Positions 32,458 through 42,732 are shown, numbered from the stretch's first letter. The stretch is 64,000 nucleotides of DNA from Sphingopyxis sp. H053 (GCF_001468225.1 NZ_LNRU01000014.1:52741-116740), one strand, 5' to 3'. Notes: generated by a model not told the origin, from the sequence alone. Numbers and translations are program-made.

Positions 32458-35213
32458 GCCGCGACGGCATCCTCGCTATGGCTCGTCGCCGCTTCGAGCA
32501 GGCGTTTCTCGAGGCTCTTCACGCGCGCCGGGCTGTCGATCTTGTCGCCGATCAGGTCGGTCACATAGAAGGTGTCGACCGCGCGCTCACCGTAGGTCGC
32601 GACATGCGCGCTGTGCACCGTCACCTTCGACTGGAACAGCGCATAGGCGAGCTGATTGAGCAGCGCGGGGCGGTCCTGCGCATTGACCTCGATCACCGTA
32701 AACCGATTGGAAGCCTTATTGTCGACAAAGACGTTCGGCGCGACGCGGAATGCCTCGGCGCGCGTGCGCGGCAATGCCCGCGCTTCGAGTTTGGGCAGCA
32801 ATTTGTGGCGGTTGGCGAGCGCATCCTCGATCGCGCGGGTCAGCCGGCCGATCTGCCCCGCTTCGGCGAACGGCCGTCCGAGCGGATCCTGGACGAGAAA
32901 ATTGTCGAGCGCGAGCCCGTCGCGCGTCGTGTGAATGCGCGCATCGATGATGTTGCCGCCGGCAAGGTGGATGCCCCCCGCCATGCGATAGAATAGCCCT
33001 GGATGGTCGGCGGCGAGCACCATCACCAAGGTCGCGCCGCGATCGTCGTCGGGGACCGCGGCGATATGCAGCGGCGCATCGCCCGCCTGCCGGATATGGA
33101 CCAGATTGGCGGCGATGACCTCGACGGGTTCGGCGATCCAATAGCTTTCGGGAAGGCGTTTCGCGACCTTGTCGAAGGTTTTTTGGTCGAAGCCGAACTG
33201 CGCCGCGACCGCTTCCTTCTTGCTTTCGATCCGCGCTTCACGGCCGCGCTGCTTGTGGCCGAGGCGCAGCACTTCCTCGGCCGCGTCATAAAGCTCGGTG
33301 AGCAGCTGGCGTTTCCAGCCGTTCCACACCCCGGGACCGACCGCGCGGATGTCGACGACGGTGAGCACGAGCAGCAGGCGGAGGCGCTCGGGGCTTTGCA
33401 CCACCTGCGCGAAATCGAGGATCGTCTTGAAATCGGCAAGGTCGCGCTTGAACGCGGTCGCCGACATCAGGAGGTGATAGCGCACGAGCCACGAGACGGT
33501 CTCGGTCTCCGCCTCGTTCAACCCGAGCCGCGGGCAGACGCGCAGCGCCAGTTCGGCGCCGAGCACGCTATGGTCGCCGCCGCGCCCCTTGGCGATGTCG
33601 TGGAGCAGCACCGCGACATAGATCACGCGCCGCGAATGGATTTGGTCCATGATCGCGGTCGACAGCGGATGATCGTCCTTGAGCCGGTTCTGCTCGATGT
33701 CAGCGAGCAGCCCGATCGCGCGGATCGTATGCTCGTCGACCGTATAATGATGGTACATGTCGAACTGCATCTGCGCGACAACGCGGCCGAAATCGGGAAC
33801 GAAGCGGCCGAACACCCCCGCCTCGTTCATCCAGCGCAGCACCGTTTCAGGGTCGCGCGGGCTCGTCAGCACGTCGAGGAACAGCTCGTTGGCGCGTGCG
33901 ATGCGGCGCACCCCGCGCGCGTCGATCAGCTTCGCATCGTGGCGCGCTTGCCGCATCGCCTGCGGATGGATTTCGAGGCCATGCTTGTCGGCGAGCGCAA
34001 AAATCTCGACCAGCCGCACCGGCTCCTGCTGGAAAAAGTCGTCGCTCGGCAACGCGAGCCGGCCGCGGTCGAGCACGAAGCCGTGAAGCTTGCCCGGGCG
34101 GCGCCGGATCGTCGGCAGGAAACGCCGCCCGCGCGCCGCCATCTGGTCGTCGAGATGCGCGAGGAAGGTGCCGGTGACGTCGCCGACGCTTTTGGCGTGG
34201 AGGAAATAGAGCTGCATGAAGCGCTCGACCGCGCTCTTGCCCGGCCGGTCGGCAAAATGCATCCGGCGCGCGATTTCGGGCTGGAAATCGAAGGTCAGCC
34301 GGTCCTCGGCGCGGCCGGCGAGAATATGGAGGTGACAGCGCACCGCGAGCAGGAAATTTTCGGCGCGCGCGAACTGGCGAAGCTCGCGCCCCGACATCAG
34401 CCCCGCATCGACCAGCTCGGGCACGGTGCGCACGCGGTGGATGAACTTGCCGATCCAGAAGAGCGTATGGAGGTCGCGCAGACCGCCCTTCCCCTCCTTC
34501 ACATTGGGTTCGACGACATAGCGCGAATCGCCCATCCGCTTGTGCCGCTCGTCGCGCTCGGCGAGCTTTTCGGCGACGAATGCGCGCGCATTGCCCGCGA
34601 CAACTTCGGCATCGAAGCGCGCCGACGCCTGATCGTAAAGCGCGCGGTCGCCCCAGATGAAGCGCCCTTCGAGCAGCGCGGTGCGGATGGTGAGATCCTC
34701 CTTCGCCGCGCGCACCATCTCGTCGAGCGAGCGGCTCGAATGGCCGACCTTCAGCCCGAGATCCCACAAGGTATAGAGCTGCGCCTCGATCACCTGTTCG
34801 GTCCAGCTCGTCTGCTTGAACGGCGTCAAGAAGCCGATGTCGATATCGCTGTGCGGCGCCATTTCGCCGCGCCCGTAGCCGCCGACCGCGATCAAAGTGA
34901 TGCGCTCGCCCGCCGAGCGGTTGGCCGACGGATAGAGATGGCCGGTGGTGAAATCATGGCTGAGGCGGATGATCTGGTCGATCAGGAACGCCGTCGCATT
35001 GGCGACGACGCGCCCCGACGAGGGGCGTTCGAGCAGCCGGCGCTCGATCTCGGCGCGGCCATCCTCGAGCGCGCCCTTGAGCAGGTCGACCAGCGCGCGG
35101 CGGCGTTTTCCGGTGTCGCTCGTTTCACCGGCGATCTCGTCGAGCCGTCCCGCCAGCGCGCGGCGATCGATGATCGCGCGGCGCTGGTCGAGATTGTCGA
35201 ACAGGTCGCTCAT
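32454..35213 (-). CDS. glnD: PII uridylyltransferase/uridylyl-removing enzyme
   Basis: The 919-residue nitrogen sensor modifies PII proteins according to glutamine level. It has a nucleotidyltransferase domain (VGGYGRGEMAPHSDIDIGF; D123, D125), an HD hydrolase domain in the middle (HDIAKGRGGDHSVLGAE) and two C-terminal ACT domains that bind glutamine. The start MSDLFDNLDQRRAIIDRRAL at 35213 overlaps the mutS stop by 4 bp; the frame extending to 35642 is antiparallel-free but lies inside mutS and is not family sequence. Confidence 0.96.
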   Translation of the reverse strand: MSDLFDNLDQRRAIIDRRALAGRLDEIAGETSDTGKRRRALVDLLKGALEDGRAEIERRLLERPSSGRVVANATAFLIDQIIRLSHDFTTGHLYPSANRSAGERITLIAVGGYGRGEMAPHSDIDIGFLTPFKQTSWTEQVIEAQLYTLWDLGLKVGHSSRSLDEMVRAAKEDLTIRTALLEGRFIWGDRALYDQASARFDAEVVAGNARAFVAEKLAERDERHKRMGDSRYVVEPNVKEGKGGLRDLHTLFWIGKFIHRVRTVPELVDAGLMSGRELRQFARAENFLLAVRCHLHILAGRAEDRLTFDFQPEIARRMHFADRPGKSAVERFMQLYFLHAKSVGDVTGTFLAHLDDQMAARGRRFLPTIRRRPGKLHGFVLDRGRLALPSDDFFQQEPVRLVEIFALADKHGLEIHPQAMRQARHDAKLIDARGVRRIARANELFLDVLTSPRDPETVLRWMNEAGVFGRFVPDFGRVVAQMQFDMYHHYTVDEHTIRAIGLLADIEQNRLKDDHPLSTAIMDQIHSRRVIYVAVLLHDIAKGRGGDHSVLGAELALRVCPRLGLNEAETETVSWLVRYHLLMSATAFKRDLADFKTILDFAQVVQSPERLRLLLVLTVVDIRAVGPGVWNGWKRQLLTELYDAAEEVLRLGHKQRGREARIESKKEAVAAQFGFDQKTFDKVAKRLPESYWIAEPVEVIAANLVHIRQAGDAPLHIAAVPDDDRGATLVMVLAADHPGLFYRMAGGIHLAGGNIIDARIHTTRDGLALDNFLVQDPLGRPFAEAGQIGRLTRAIEDALANRHKLLPKLEARALPRTRAEAFRVAPNVFVDNKASNRFTVIEVNAQDRPALLNQLAYALFQSKVTVHSAHVATYGERAVDTFYVTDLIGDKIDSPARVKSLEKRLLEAATSHSEDAVAA

Positions 35214-37873
35214 CGCTCGTCCGCCATCAGCCGCTTGAGCGCATAGAGCGCGTCGAGCGCCTCGCGCGGGGCGAGCGCATCGGGATCGATACCTGCCAGC
35301 GCCTCGCGCAACGCATCCTTCACCGCCGCGGGCGCCTCGGCGAGCGTCGCGGCGAACAGCGGCAGGTCGTCGAGCCCCGCGGCGAGCCCGCCGGTCTTCT
35401 CGCGCCCCGCCTCGAGCTTGGCGAGCACCGCTTCGGCGCGCTTCACCACCCCCGCGGGCACGCCCGCGAGGCGTGCGACCGCGAGGCCGTAGCTGCGGTC
35501 GGCGGGACCCTCGGCGAGTTCGTGGAGCAGCACCAGATCGCCTTGCCATTCGCGCGCGCGAACATGGTGGAGCGACAGCGCGTTCAGCGTTTCGGCGAGC
35601 CGCGTCAGCTCGTGATAATGCGTCGCGAACAGGCAGCGGCACTTGTTGACCTCATGCACCGCCTCGACCACCGACCAGGCGAGCGCGAGCCCGTCGTAGG
35701 TCGAGGTGCCGCGCCCGACCTCGTCGAGGATGACGAAGCTTTGCGGGGTCGCCTGCGCGAGGATCGCCGCGGTCTCGACCATTTCGACCATGAAGGTCGA
35801 GCGCCCGCGCGCGAGGTTGTCGCTCGCACCGACGCGGCTGAACAGCCGGTCGACGAGCCCGAGCTTTGCGGCAGCAGCAGGGACGAACCCGCCCGCCTGT
35901 GCGAGCACAACGATCAGCGCATTCTGGCGGAGGAAGGTCGATTTACCACCCATATTCGGGCCAGTGACGAGCCACAGCCGGTCGCGCTGCGACAGTGAGA
36001 CGTCGTTGGGAACGAACCGTTCGCCCGACTTCGCGAGCGCCGCCTCGACCACCGGATGGCGGCCACCGCTGACGTCGAGGCACGGATCGTCGGAAAGATC
36101 GGGGCGGCACCAATTGTGGCTCATCGCATGATCGGCGAGCGCCGCTGCGACGTCGATGCGCGCGAGCACGTCGCAGCTCGCGGCAATCGCCTCGCGCCGC
36201 GCGATCGCGGCGTCGGTCAGCGATTCGAGGTGCGCCATTTCGGCGGCGATCGCGTGGACACCCGCCTGCGTCACGCGGCTCGCGGCTTCGTGCAGGTCGG
36301 ACGAATTGAAGCGTACGACCCCCGCGAGCGTCTGGCGGTGGGTGAAGCCCGATTCGGGGGCCATCAGTGCGTCGGCGTGCTTTGCGGGCACCTCGACATG
36401 ATAGCCGAGCACGCCATTGTGACGGATCTTGAGCGAGGCGATGCCGGTGCGGTCGCGATAGTCGGCTTCGAGCGCGGCGATCGCCTTGCGCCCATCGCGC
36501 GCGGTTTCGCGCAGCGCGTCGAGCGCATGGTCGTAACCCTCGGCGACATAACCGCCCTGCGCGGCGTCGACCGGCGGGGTTTCGATCAGCGCGCGGCTGA
36601 GTTCGTCGACGAGCGTGCCATGGCCGTCGAGCCCCGGAAGCAGCCGCGTGAGCAGCGGCGGCAGGTCGGGCCGGCGGGCAAGCCGTTCGCGCAAGAGCCG
36701 TGCGCCGCCGAGCGCATCGCGGAGCTGCGCCAGGTCGCGCGGCCCGCCGCGCCCCGCGACGAGGCGGCCGAGCGCGCGCCCGGCGTCGGGCAAAGCGCGG
36801 AGCGCCGCGCGCAGTTCGCCGCGCCACAAGGCGTCGCGCGCGAGACCGTCTACAAGGTCGAGCCGGTCGAGGATCGCATCCTTGTCGGTGAGCGGGCTCG
36901 CGAGATCGTCGGCGAGCAGGCGTGCGCCCGCCGCGGTGACGGTGCGGTCGATCGTGCCGAGCAGGCTGCCGTCGCGCGCACCCGCCATCGTGCGGACGAG
37001 TTCGAGGCTCTCGCGCGTCGCGGCGTCGATCGCCATCCGCCCCGACGCGAGATGGCGCAGCGGCGGCTGGAGGAAGGTCGGCCCGCCGGTACCGACATGG
37101 TCGAGATAGGCGACGAGCGCGCCCATCGCGGCGATTTCGCCGCGCCCGAACTGGCCGAAGCCGTCGAGCGTCTGGACGCCGAAGAAGCTTTCGAGCCGCT
37201 TCTGCGCGCTCGTGCTCGAAAAGTCCGCGGGCGGCCGCCGCACGATCTGCCGCGCCGACGAGATCGGCAGGTCTTCGGCGCTCTCGCTGATCAGAAGCTC
37301 CGAAGGCGCGAGCCGCGCGAGTTCGGCGTCGACCGCTTGCGCAGGAACCGCGACGACTTCGAAGCGCCCCGTCGAAATATCGGCGGCGGCAATCGCCACC
37401 TCGCCGTCGCTGCCGATCTGCGCAAGCGCGGCGAGCCGGTTCGCGCTGCGCCCTTCGAGCAGGCTTTCCTCGGTCAGCGTCCCCGCGGTGACGAAGCGCA
37501 CGATGTCGCGCGCGACGAGTGCCTTCGATCCGCCGCGCGCCTTCGCCTCGGCGGGCGTCTCGATCTGTTCGGCGATCGCGACGCGGTGCCCGGCGCGGAT
37601 CAGCCGCGCGAGATAGGATTCGGCGGCGTGGACGGGAACGCCACACATCGCCACCGGCTGCCCATCATGTTCGCCGCGCGAGGTGAGCGCGATGTCGAGC
37701 GTCGACGCCGCCGCCTTCGCGTCGTCGAAGAACAGCTCGAAGAAATCGCCCATGCGATAGAAGAGCAAGCAATCGCCCGCCTTGTCCTTCAACGCCCAAT
37801 ATTGCGCCATCATCGGCGTCGCGGCGGGCGCGGGATTGTTCATATTGGCAGCGGAGCGGGCGGTGACAGGCAT
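35210..37873 (-). CDS. mutS: DNA mismatch repair protein MutS
   Basis: The 887-residue protein recognises mismatches through the N-terminal F-x-E motif (F44, E46 in RMGDFFELFF). It carries connector, lever and clamp domains and a C-terminal ABC ATPase with Walker A GPNMGGKST (about residue 640) and DEVGRGTSTYDG. A start at 37843 (MNNPAPAATPMMAQYW) is possible, since neither site has a strong Shine-Dalgarno sequence. It is translationally coupled to glnD by a 4-bp overlap. Confidence 0.97.
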   Translation of the reverse strand: MPVTARSAANMNNPAPAATPMMAQYWALKDKAGDCLLFYRMGDFFELFFDDAKAAASTLDIALTSRGEHDGQPVAMCGVPVHAAESYLARLIRAGHRVAIAEQIETPAEAKARGGSKALVARDIVRFVTAGTLTEESLLEGRSANRLAALAQIGSDGEVAIAAADISTGRFEVVAVPAQAVDAELARLAPSELLISESAEDLPISSARQIVRRPPADFSSTSAQKRLESFFGVQTLDGFGQFGRGEIAAMGALVAYLDHVGTGGPTFLQPPLRHLASGRMAIDAATRESLELVRTMAGARDGSLLGTIDRTVTAAGARLLADDLASPLTDKDAILDRLDLVDGLARDALWRGELRAALRALPDAGRALGRLVAGRGGPRDLAQLRDALGGARLLRERLARRPDLPPLLTRLLPGLDGHGTLVDELSRALIETPPVDAAQGGYVAEGYDHALDALRETARDGRKAIAALEADYRDRTGIASLKIRHNGVLGYHVEVPAKHADALMAPESGFTHRQTLAGVVRFNSSDLHEAASRVTQAGVHAIAAEMAHLESLTDAAIARREAIAASCDVLARIDVAAALADHAMSHNWCRPDLSDDPCLDVSGGRHPVVEAALAKSGERFVPNDVSLSQRDRLWLVTGPNMGGKSTFLRQNALIVVLAQAGGFVPAAAAKLGLVDRLFSRVGASDNLARGRSTFMVEMVETAAILAQATPQSFVILDEVGRGTSTYDGLALAWSVVEAVHEVNKCRCLFATHYHELTRLAETLNALSLHHVRAREWQGDLVLLHELAEGPADRSYGLAVARLAGVPAGVVKRAEAVLAKLEAGREKTGGLAAGLDDLPLFAATLAEAPAAVKDALREALAGIDPDALAPREALDALYALKRLMADER

Positions 37874-38004
37874 GCGACATGCTTAGGGACGGATATGGGG
37901 CCGTGGCAAGACGCGCGCGCGATTCGCGGGTTCCATTTCCGCTTGGCGACGCTAGGGAATGGGCTCGGGCGCGCATCTTGTGAATTCATTTGAGAGGATA
38001 AACG

Positions 38005-40269
38005 ATGGATAGTGGCAGCAAGGTGCAATTTTCGGACCGCGAGGCGCTGCTGTACCACGCCTATGGCCGGCCCGGGAAAATCGAGATCGTCGCGTCGAAA
38101 CCGATGGCGACGCAGCGCGACCTCAGCCTTGCCTATTCGCCCGGTGTGGCGGTTCCGGTGCTCGCGATCGCCGAGGATCCGGCCAAGGCCTATGATTATA
38201 CGATCAAGGGCAATCTGGTCGCGGTGATCTCGAACGGTACCGCGATCCTGGGGCTCGGCAACCTCGGCGCGCTCGCATCGAAACCCGTGATGGAAGGCAA
38301 GGCGGTGCTGTTCAAGCGCTTCGCCGACGTCGATTCGATCGACCTCGAGGTCGACACCGAAGATCCGCAGCGCTTTATCGAGGCGGTCGAACTGCTCGCG
38401 CCGAGCTTTGGCGGCATCAACCTCGAGGATATTGCGGCGCCCAACTGCTTCATCATCGAGGCGGCGCTGAAAGAACGCATGAACATCCCGGTGTTCCATG
38501 ACGACCAGCACGGCACCGCGATCATCACCGCGGCGGGCCTGATCAACGCCTGTTACCTGACAGGACGCGATCTCGCGACGGTGAAGGTCGTCGTCAACGG
38601 CGCCGGCGCGGCGGCGATCGCGTGCACCGCGCTGATCAAGGCGATGGGCGTGCGGCACGAAAATGTCATCATGTGCGACCGCAAGGGCACGATCTATCAG
38701 GGCCGCACCGAAAGCATGGACCAGTGGAAGTCGGCGCATGCGGTGCCGACCGAAGCGCGGAACCTGACCGAAGCGCTCGTCGGCGCCGACGTGTTCCTCG
38801 GCCTGTCGGCCGCGGGGGCGCTGAAGCCCGAGATGGTGAAGGATATGGCGCCCGCGCCGATCATCTTTGCGATGGCGAACCCCGATCCCGAAATCTCGCC
38901 GCCGGACGCCCGTGCAGCAAGACCTGACGCGATCATCGCGACGGGACGGTCGGACTATCCGAACCAGGTCAACAATGTGCTCTGCTTCCCCTTCATCTTC
39001 CGCGGCGCGCTCGACGTCCATGCGACCGCGATCAACGAGGAGATGAAGATCGCGGCTGCGTATGCGATTGCCGACCTTGCGCGCCAGCAGGTGCCCGAGG
39101 AGGTCGCCGCGGCCTATGGCGGGCGCGCATCGAGCTTCGGCCCCGAATATATCATCCCCTCGCCCTTCGATCCGCGGCTGATGGAAATCGTGCCGGCGGC
39201 GGTCGCCGAAGCGGCGATGAAGAGCGGCGTCGCGCAGCGGCCGATCGCGAATCTCGACGAATATCGCACCCAGCTCCGCGCGCGGCTCAATCCGACCACC
39301 TCGGTGCTGACGCTCGCCTATGAAGCCGCGCGCAACAATCCGAAGCGCGTCGTCTTTGCCGAGGGCGAAGAGGAAGTCGTGCTTCGCGCCGCGATCCAGT
39401 TCCGCGATGGCGGGTACGGAATCCCCGTGCTCGTCGGGCGCGAGGGGCTGCACGACAAGCTCCGCGCGATGGGTGTCGCCGACGCCGAAAGCTTCGAGGT
39501 CCATAACAGCGTCAATTCGCCGCACGTCCCGCAGATGGTCGACATGCTTTACGAACGGCTGCAGCGCCGCGGATACCTCCGCCGCGACGTCGAGCGCATG
39601 GTCAATCGCGACCGCAACATCTTCGGTTCGCTCTTGCTCAAAATGGGGCTCGGCGATGCGATGATCACGGGCACGACGCGCACCTACTCGCAGTCGATGC
39701 GCGAAATCCGGCGCGTGATCGACCATGCCGAGGGCAAGACGCCGTTCGGCATCCACATTCTGGTCGATCAGCACCACACCATCTTCATGTCCGATACGAC
39801 GGTGAACGAGCGGCCGACCGCCGAGATGCTCGCCGATATCGCCGAGCGTACCGCGCAGGTCGCGCGGCGCATGGGTCACGAACCGCGCGTCGCTTTCCTG
39901 TCCTACTCGACCTTCGGCAATCCCGAGGGAAGCTGGCTCGAAAGCATCCGCGAGGCGGTATCGATCCTCGACCAGCGGGGGCCCGCCTTCGAATATGAAG
40001 GCGAAATGGCACCCGACGTCGCGCTCAATGAGAAGGTGATGAAGAATTATCCCTTCTGCCGCCTGTCGGGACCCGCGAATGTCCTGATCATGCCGGGGCT
40101 GCAATCGGCCAATCTCTCGGCGAAGCTGCTCCGCGAACTCGGCGGCGGCGCCGTCATCGGCCCGATGCTCGTCGGCATGGAAAAGCCGGTGCAGGTCGCG
40201 ACGATGGCGTCGACCGCGTCGGACCTCGTCACGCTGGCGGTGCTCGCGGCCGGCGGGATAGCGCAATAA
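38005..40269 (+). CDS. maeB: NADP-dependent malic enzyme with phosphotransacetylase-like domain
   Basis: The 754-residue protein combines a malic enzyme (residues about 1-430; SPGVAVPV, VFHDDQHGTAI, NGAGAAAIACT) with a C-terminal PTA-like domain (about 430-754; NPKRVVFAEGEEEVVLRAA). It decarboxylates malate to pyruvate with NADPH formation, and the PTA-like domain is regulatory in known MaeB proteins. A TGAGAGGA site precedes ATG 38005. A bidirectional terminator follows. Confidence 0.96.
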   Translation: MDSGSKVQFSDREALLYHAYGRPGKIEIVASKPMATQRDLSLAYSPGVAVPVLAIAEDPAKAYDYTIKGNLVAVISNGTAILGLGNLGALASKPVMEGKAVLFKRFADVDSIDLEVDTEDPQRFIEAVELLAPSFGGINLEDIAAPNCFIIEAALKERMNIPVFHDDQHGTAIITAAGLINACYLTGRDLATVKVVVNGAGAAAIACTALIKAMGVRHENVIMCDRKGTIYQGRTESMDQWKSAHAVPTEARNLTEALVGADVFLGLSAAGALKPEMVKDMAPAPIIFAMANPDPEISPPDARAARPDAIIATGRSDYPNQVNNVLCFPFIFRGALDVHATAINEEMKIAAAYAIADLARQQVPEEVAAAYGGRASSFGPEYIIPSPFDPRLMEIVPAAVAEAAMKSGVAQRPIANLDEYRTQLRARLNPTTSVLTLAYEAARNNPKRVVFAEGEEEVVLRAAIQFRDGGYGIPVLVGREGLHDKLRAMGVADAESFEVHNSVNSPHVPQMVDMLYERLQRRGYLRRDVERMVNRDRNIFGSLLLKMGLGDAMITGTTRTYSQSMREIRRVIDHAEGKTPFGIHILVDQHHTIFMSDTTVNERPTAEMLADIAERTAQVARRMGHEPRVAFLSYSTFGNPEGSWLESIREAVSILDQRGPAFEYEGEMAPDVALNEKVMKNYPFCRLSGPANVLIMPGLQSANLSAKLLRELGGGAVIGPMLVGMEKPVQVATMASTASDLVTLAVLAAGGIAQ

Positions 40270-40271
40270 GA

Positions 40272-40304
40272 AAAAGCGGCGGTGCCCGGGGCACCGCCGC
40301 TTTT
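40272..40304. terminator. Bidirectional intrinsic terminator (maeB and bamE)
   Basis: Arms AAAAGCGGCGGTGCC (40272-40286) and GGCACCGCCGCTTTT (40290-40304) are perfect inverted repeats with a 3-nt loop, giving a U-run on either strand. It lies between the convergent maeB and bamE genes. Confidence 0.9.
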
Positions 40305-40329
40305 CTGTCCGTTGCCGGTATCTGCGGGC

Positions 40330-40812
40330 TTATTGCCCCGGCGCACCCGCACCCGGCGCACCGACGGCGCCGATGTTACCGAAGATATCTTCGAAGAAGC
40401 TGCGATGACGACCGAGCGTCGGCGTCTTGTCGCCTTCGGGGCTGATCTTGCTCACCAGTTCGAGACCGGTGCGATCAACCGCGGCGACATTGCCCGCGGC
40501 GTCGAAACGGACGCGCAGCACCTGCTGATCGACCGGGCGCGGCTTAGCGAAGGCGAGCTGACGCGTTTCGCGCGACACATAATAATATTCATTGTTGCTG
40601 AACTGGCCGACGAAGGTTGGACGGCCGAGCGTCTTTTCGACCGATTCGCGGTTATCGACGCCCGGCGTGATCGCCTCGGTCAGCAAAGGATCGACGACAT
40701 AGCCCTGCCGTCCCTTGAGCTGCGCGCAACCGCTGGTGGCGAGCGCGACGGCGAGGCCGAGCACGACGAGGCGCGCGCGCGGGGCAGGAAGCGAAAGGAT
40801 CGAATTCGGCAT
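40330..40812 (-). CDS. bamE: Outer-membrane assembly lipoprotein BamE (SmpA/OmlA family)
   Basis: The 160-residue protein has a lipoprotein signal peptide with lipobox LATSGC (C29), then the BamE core ITPGVDNRESVEKTLGRPTF and VLRVRFDAAGNVAAVD. It assists the BAM complex in inserting outer-membrane beta-barrels. The C-terminal tail GAVGAPGAGAPGQ is low complexity. ATG 40812 is preceded by CGGAGA; an upstream in-frame extension to 40992 lacks a signal and was rejected. Confidence 0.9.
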   Translation of the reverse strand: MPNSILSLPAPRARLVVLGLAVALATSGCAQLKGRQGYVVDPLLTEAITPGVDNRESVEKTLGRPTFVGQFSNNEYYYVSRETRQLAFAKPRPVDQQVLRVRFDAAGNVAAVDRTGLELVSKISPEGDKTPTLGRHRSFFEDIFGNIGAVGAPGAGAPGQ

Positions 40813-40982
40813 AAATATCTCCGTTGCGCCTGTCCGCCGCTTGTCCGGGCGGTCGGCGCTGGCTCTCGCGCCTCTTAACCGCAAGCGGACAGCGCGCACA
40901 AGCCGCTTGTGCCGCGGCAAAGCTTGCCACAAGCTGACCGGCGGCTCTTTTCGGGCGGCCCGAATGCGCCTAAGCAGCTGCC

Positions 40983-41513
40983 ATGTTCTCACTTCGCAAA
41001 CTCTTCAAATCCGATCCCGACCCGCGCGAGGCCCGCCGCCCGCTATGGAACGCCGTCGTCGCCGCCGCGCGCGCGCCGCACTGGTACGCGCAAGGCAGCG
41101 TTCCCGACACGCTCGACGGCCGCTTCGATATGATCAGCCTGGTGATGGCGCTCGTGCTGCACCGGATCGACGACGAACCGGCACACGGGCTCGCGGGCGT
41201 CCAGCTCACCGAATTGTTCGTGAACGACATGGATGGGCAGATGCGCCAGATCGGCTTTGGCGACATGGTCGTCGGCAAGCAGGTCGGGCGGATGATGAGC
41301 GCGCTCGGCGGGCGGCTCGGCGCCTATCGCGCCGCCGATGGATCGGACGAATTGCGCGGCGCGCTGGTCCGTAACCTGTGGCGCGGCAACGAACCCGCCG
41401 CAGCGGGGCTCGCGCATGTGATGGCGGAAGTCGCTGTTCTACGGGCCGCACTCGCGGCCACCCCGGTCGTCGATCTTATTATCGCGGATCATCTGGGCGG
41501 AGCGGCACGTTGA
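40983..41513 (+). CDS. Ubiquinol-cytochrome c chaperone (Cbp3/UQCC1-like)
   Basis: The 176-residue protein matches the Cbp3-type family that helps assemble cytochrome b of complex III: residues PHWYAQGSVPDTLDGRFDMISLVMALVLHRI, then QLTELFVNDMDGQMRQIGFGDMVVGKQVGRMM. No signal peptide is present. It overlaps the following yceD-type gene by 4 bp, an arrangement I recall from other alphaproteobacteria. It is divergent from bamE. Confidence 0.9.
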   Translation: MFSLRKLFKSDPDPREARRPLWNAVVAAARAPHWYAQGSVPDTLDGRFDMISLVMALVLHRIDDEPAHGLAGVQLTELFVNDMDGQMRQIGFGDMVVGKQVGRMMSALGGRLGAYRAADGSDELRGALVRNLWRGNEPAAAGLAHVMAEVAVLRAALAATPVVDLIIADHLGGAAR

Positions 41514-42040
41514 GCACCCCGCCCGAATTCTCTCTGATCGTGACGCTGGCCGACGCCGCGCATGGCCGCACGCTTTCGGTCGAGGTCGATGCGGAGGCGC
41601 GCGCGCGGATCGCCAAGCGGCTGGCGCTCGTCGCGCTCGACCGCTTCGTCGTCACTGGCGAAGTCCGCGCGATCGCCGGCGGCATCGGCGCGAAGGGCGA
41701 GGTGCAGGCCAAGGTGGTACAGGCGTGCGCCGCGACCGACCTGCCCGTTCCGGCGACGATCGTCGAGCCGTTCGACCTGCGGTTCCTGCGCGATGTCGAT
41801 GCGCCCGTTGGCGAGGACGAAGAGATCGAGATCGGCAGCGACGATCTCGATCTGTTGCCGCTCGAAGGCGACCGCGCCGACCTCGGCGAAGCGGCGGTAC
41901 AAACGCTCTCGCTCGCGCTCAACCCCTTCCCGCGCCATCCCGACGCCGACCGCATCCTCGCCGAAAAGGGCGTGCTCAGCGAAGAGGCCGCGGGGCCATT
42001 TGCCGCGCTCGCGAAGCTGCGCGGAAAGCCCGACGCCTAG
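41510..42040 (+). CDS. YceD-family protein (DUF177)
   Basis: This 176-residue protein starts at TTG 41510, overlapping the previous stop as TTGA. The YceD core reads LDRFVVTGEVRAIAGG...VVQACAATDLPVPATIVEPFDLRFL, followed by acidic EDEEIEIGSDDLDLLPLEGDRADLGEAAVQTLSLALNPFPR-type segment. In many bacteria yceD precedes rpmF and is linked to 23S rRNA/L32 accumulation; rpmF is absent here. A downstream alternative start is possible. Confidence 0.85.
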   Translation: MSTPPEFSLIVTLADAAHGRTLSVEVDAEARARIAKRLALVALDRFVVTGEVRAIAGGIGAKGEVQAKVVQACAATDLPVPATIVEPFDLRFLRDVDAPVGEDEEIEIGSDDLDLLPLEGDRADLGEAAVQTLSLALNPFPRHPDADRILAEKGVLSEEAAGPFAALAKLRGKPDA

Positions 42041-42732
42041 CGGCCTTCGTCGGGGGCGGGCTTTGCCTCTTCCTCGACCAGATCGGCGACCGCGGCGCCC
42101 AGCCCCGGCTCTTCCTTCGCGGGCGGCGTTTCGGCCTTCGGCTTTTCCGCCGCCTCGCCCGCGGCCTTTTCGTCGCGGGTCGGCGGCAGCGCGCCGCCGA
42201 GCGCGTTGGCGAGGCCGAGCAACTGCTCGCCGATCACCTTGTCGACCGCGGGCGCGATGTCTGCGATCTTGAAGCGCATATAGCCGCCGACGACATAGTC
42301 GAAGCGCAGCGCGCTGCCCGTCGGGGTTTCCTTGATCTGGATCGTCAGCGTGGCGGTGAGCGCCTCACCCTGAAGCGGCCCGAACGCACCCGAGAGGCGC
42401 AGCATCTGGTTCGGTTTCGAAAAGAGGATGCGCGCGTGCTGCACGCTGCCGACGCCCGCCCCGGTGTCGGGCAATTTCTCGCAGAAACAGCCGCCCGCCT
42501 GCTGATCGAGCCAGAAGTTCGCGGCGTCGCCCGACCAGCTATGATCCTTCGACCACCAGCTTTGCGGCATGCGGAGCATTTTCCACACGTCGGCGGGGGT
42601 CGCGGCGACCTGCGCCGTATGCGCCACGGCGAAACCGATCTCGCTCTGGTCGACAACCTTGGCGTTTGCAGCCGGCGCAAAGGCAAGCGCCGCGATCAGC
42701 GCCGCACCTGCGAAATATCTGGAAATTGCCAT
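42037..42732 (-). CDS. Exported SRPBCC-domain protein
   Basis: The 231-residue protein has a signal peptide (residues 1-24, AANA cleavage), then a START/polyketide-cyclase-like fold (ADVWKMLRMPQSWWSKDHSWSGD, about residues 45-180) and an acidic/Pro tail (EKPKAETPPAKEEPG). The fold binds hydrophobic ligands; the ligand and role are unknown. It follows adk by 47 bp at the end of the ribosomal superoperon. Its last 4 bp overlap the convergent yceD-type gene. Confidence 0.78.
   Translation of the reverse strand: MAISRYFAGAALIAALAFAPAANAKVVDQSEIGFAVAHTAQVAATPADVWKMLRMPQSWWSKDHSWSGDAANFWLDQQAGGCFCEKLPDTGAGVGSVQHARILFSKPNQMLRLSGAFGPLQGEALTATLTIQIKETPTGSALRFDYVVGGYMRFKIADIAPAVDKVIGEQLLGLANALGGALPPTRDEKAAGEAAEKPKAETPPAKEEPGLGAAVADLVEEEAKPAPDEGR

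Noticed and set aside
32454..35642. glnD read as 1062 residues from 35642
   Set aside because: The extra N-terminus lies inside mutS and is not GlnD-like; ATG 35213 gives the family N-terminus and a 4-bp overlap.
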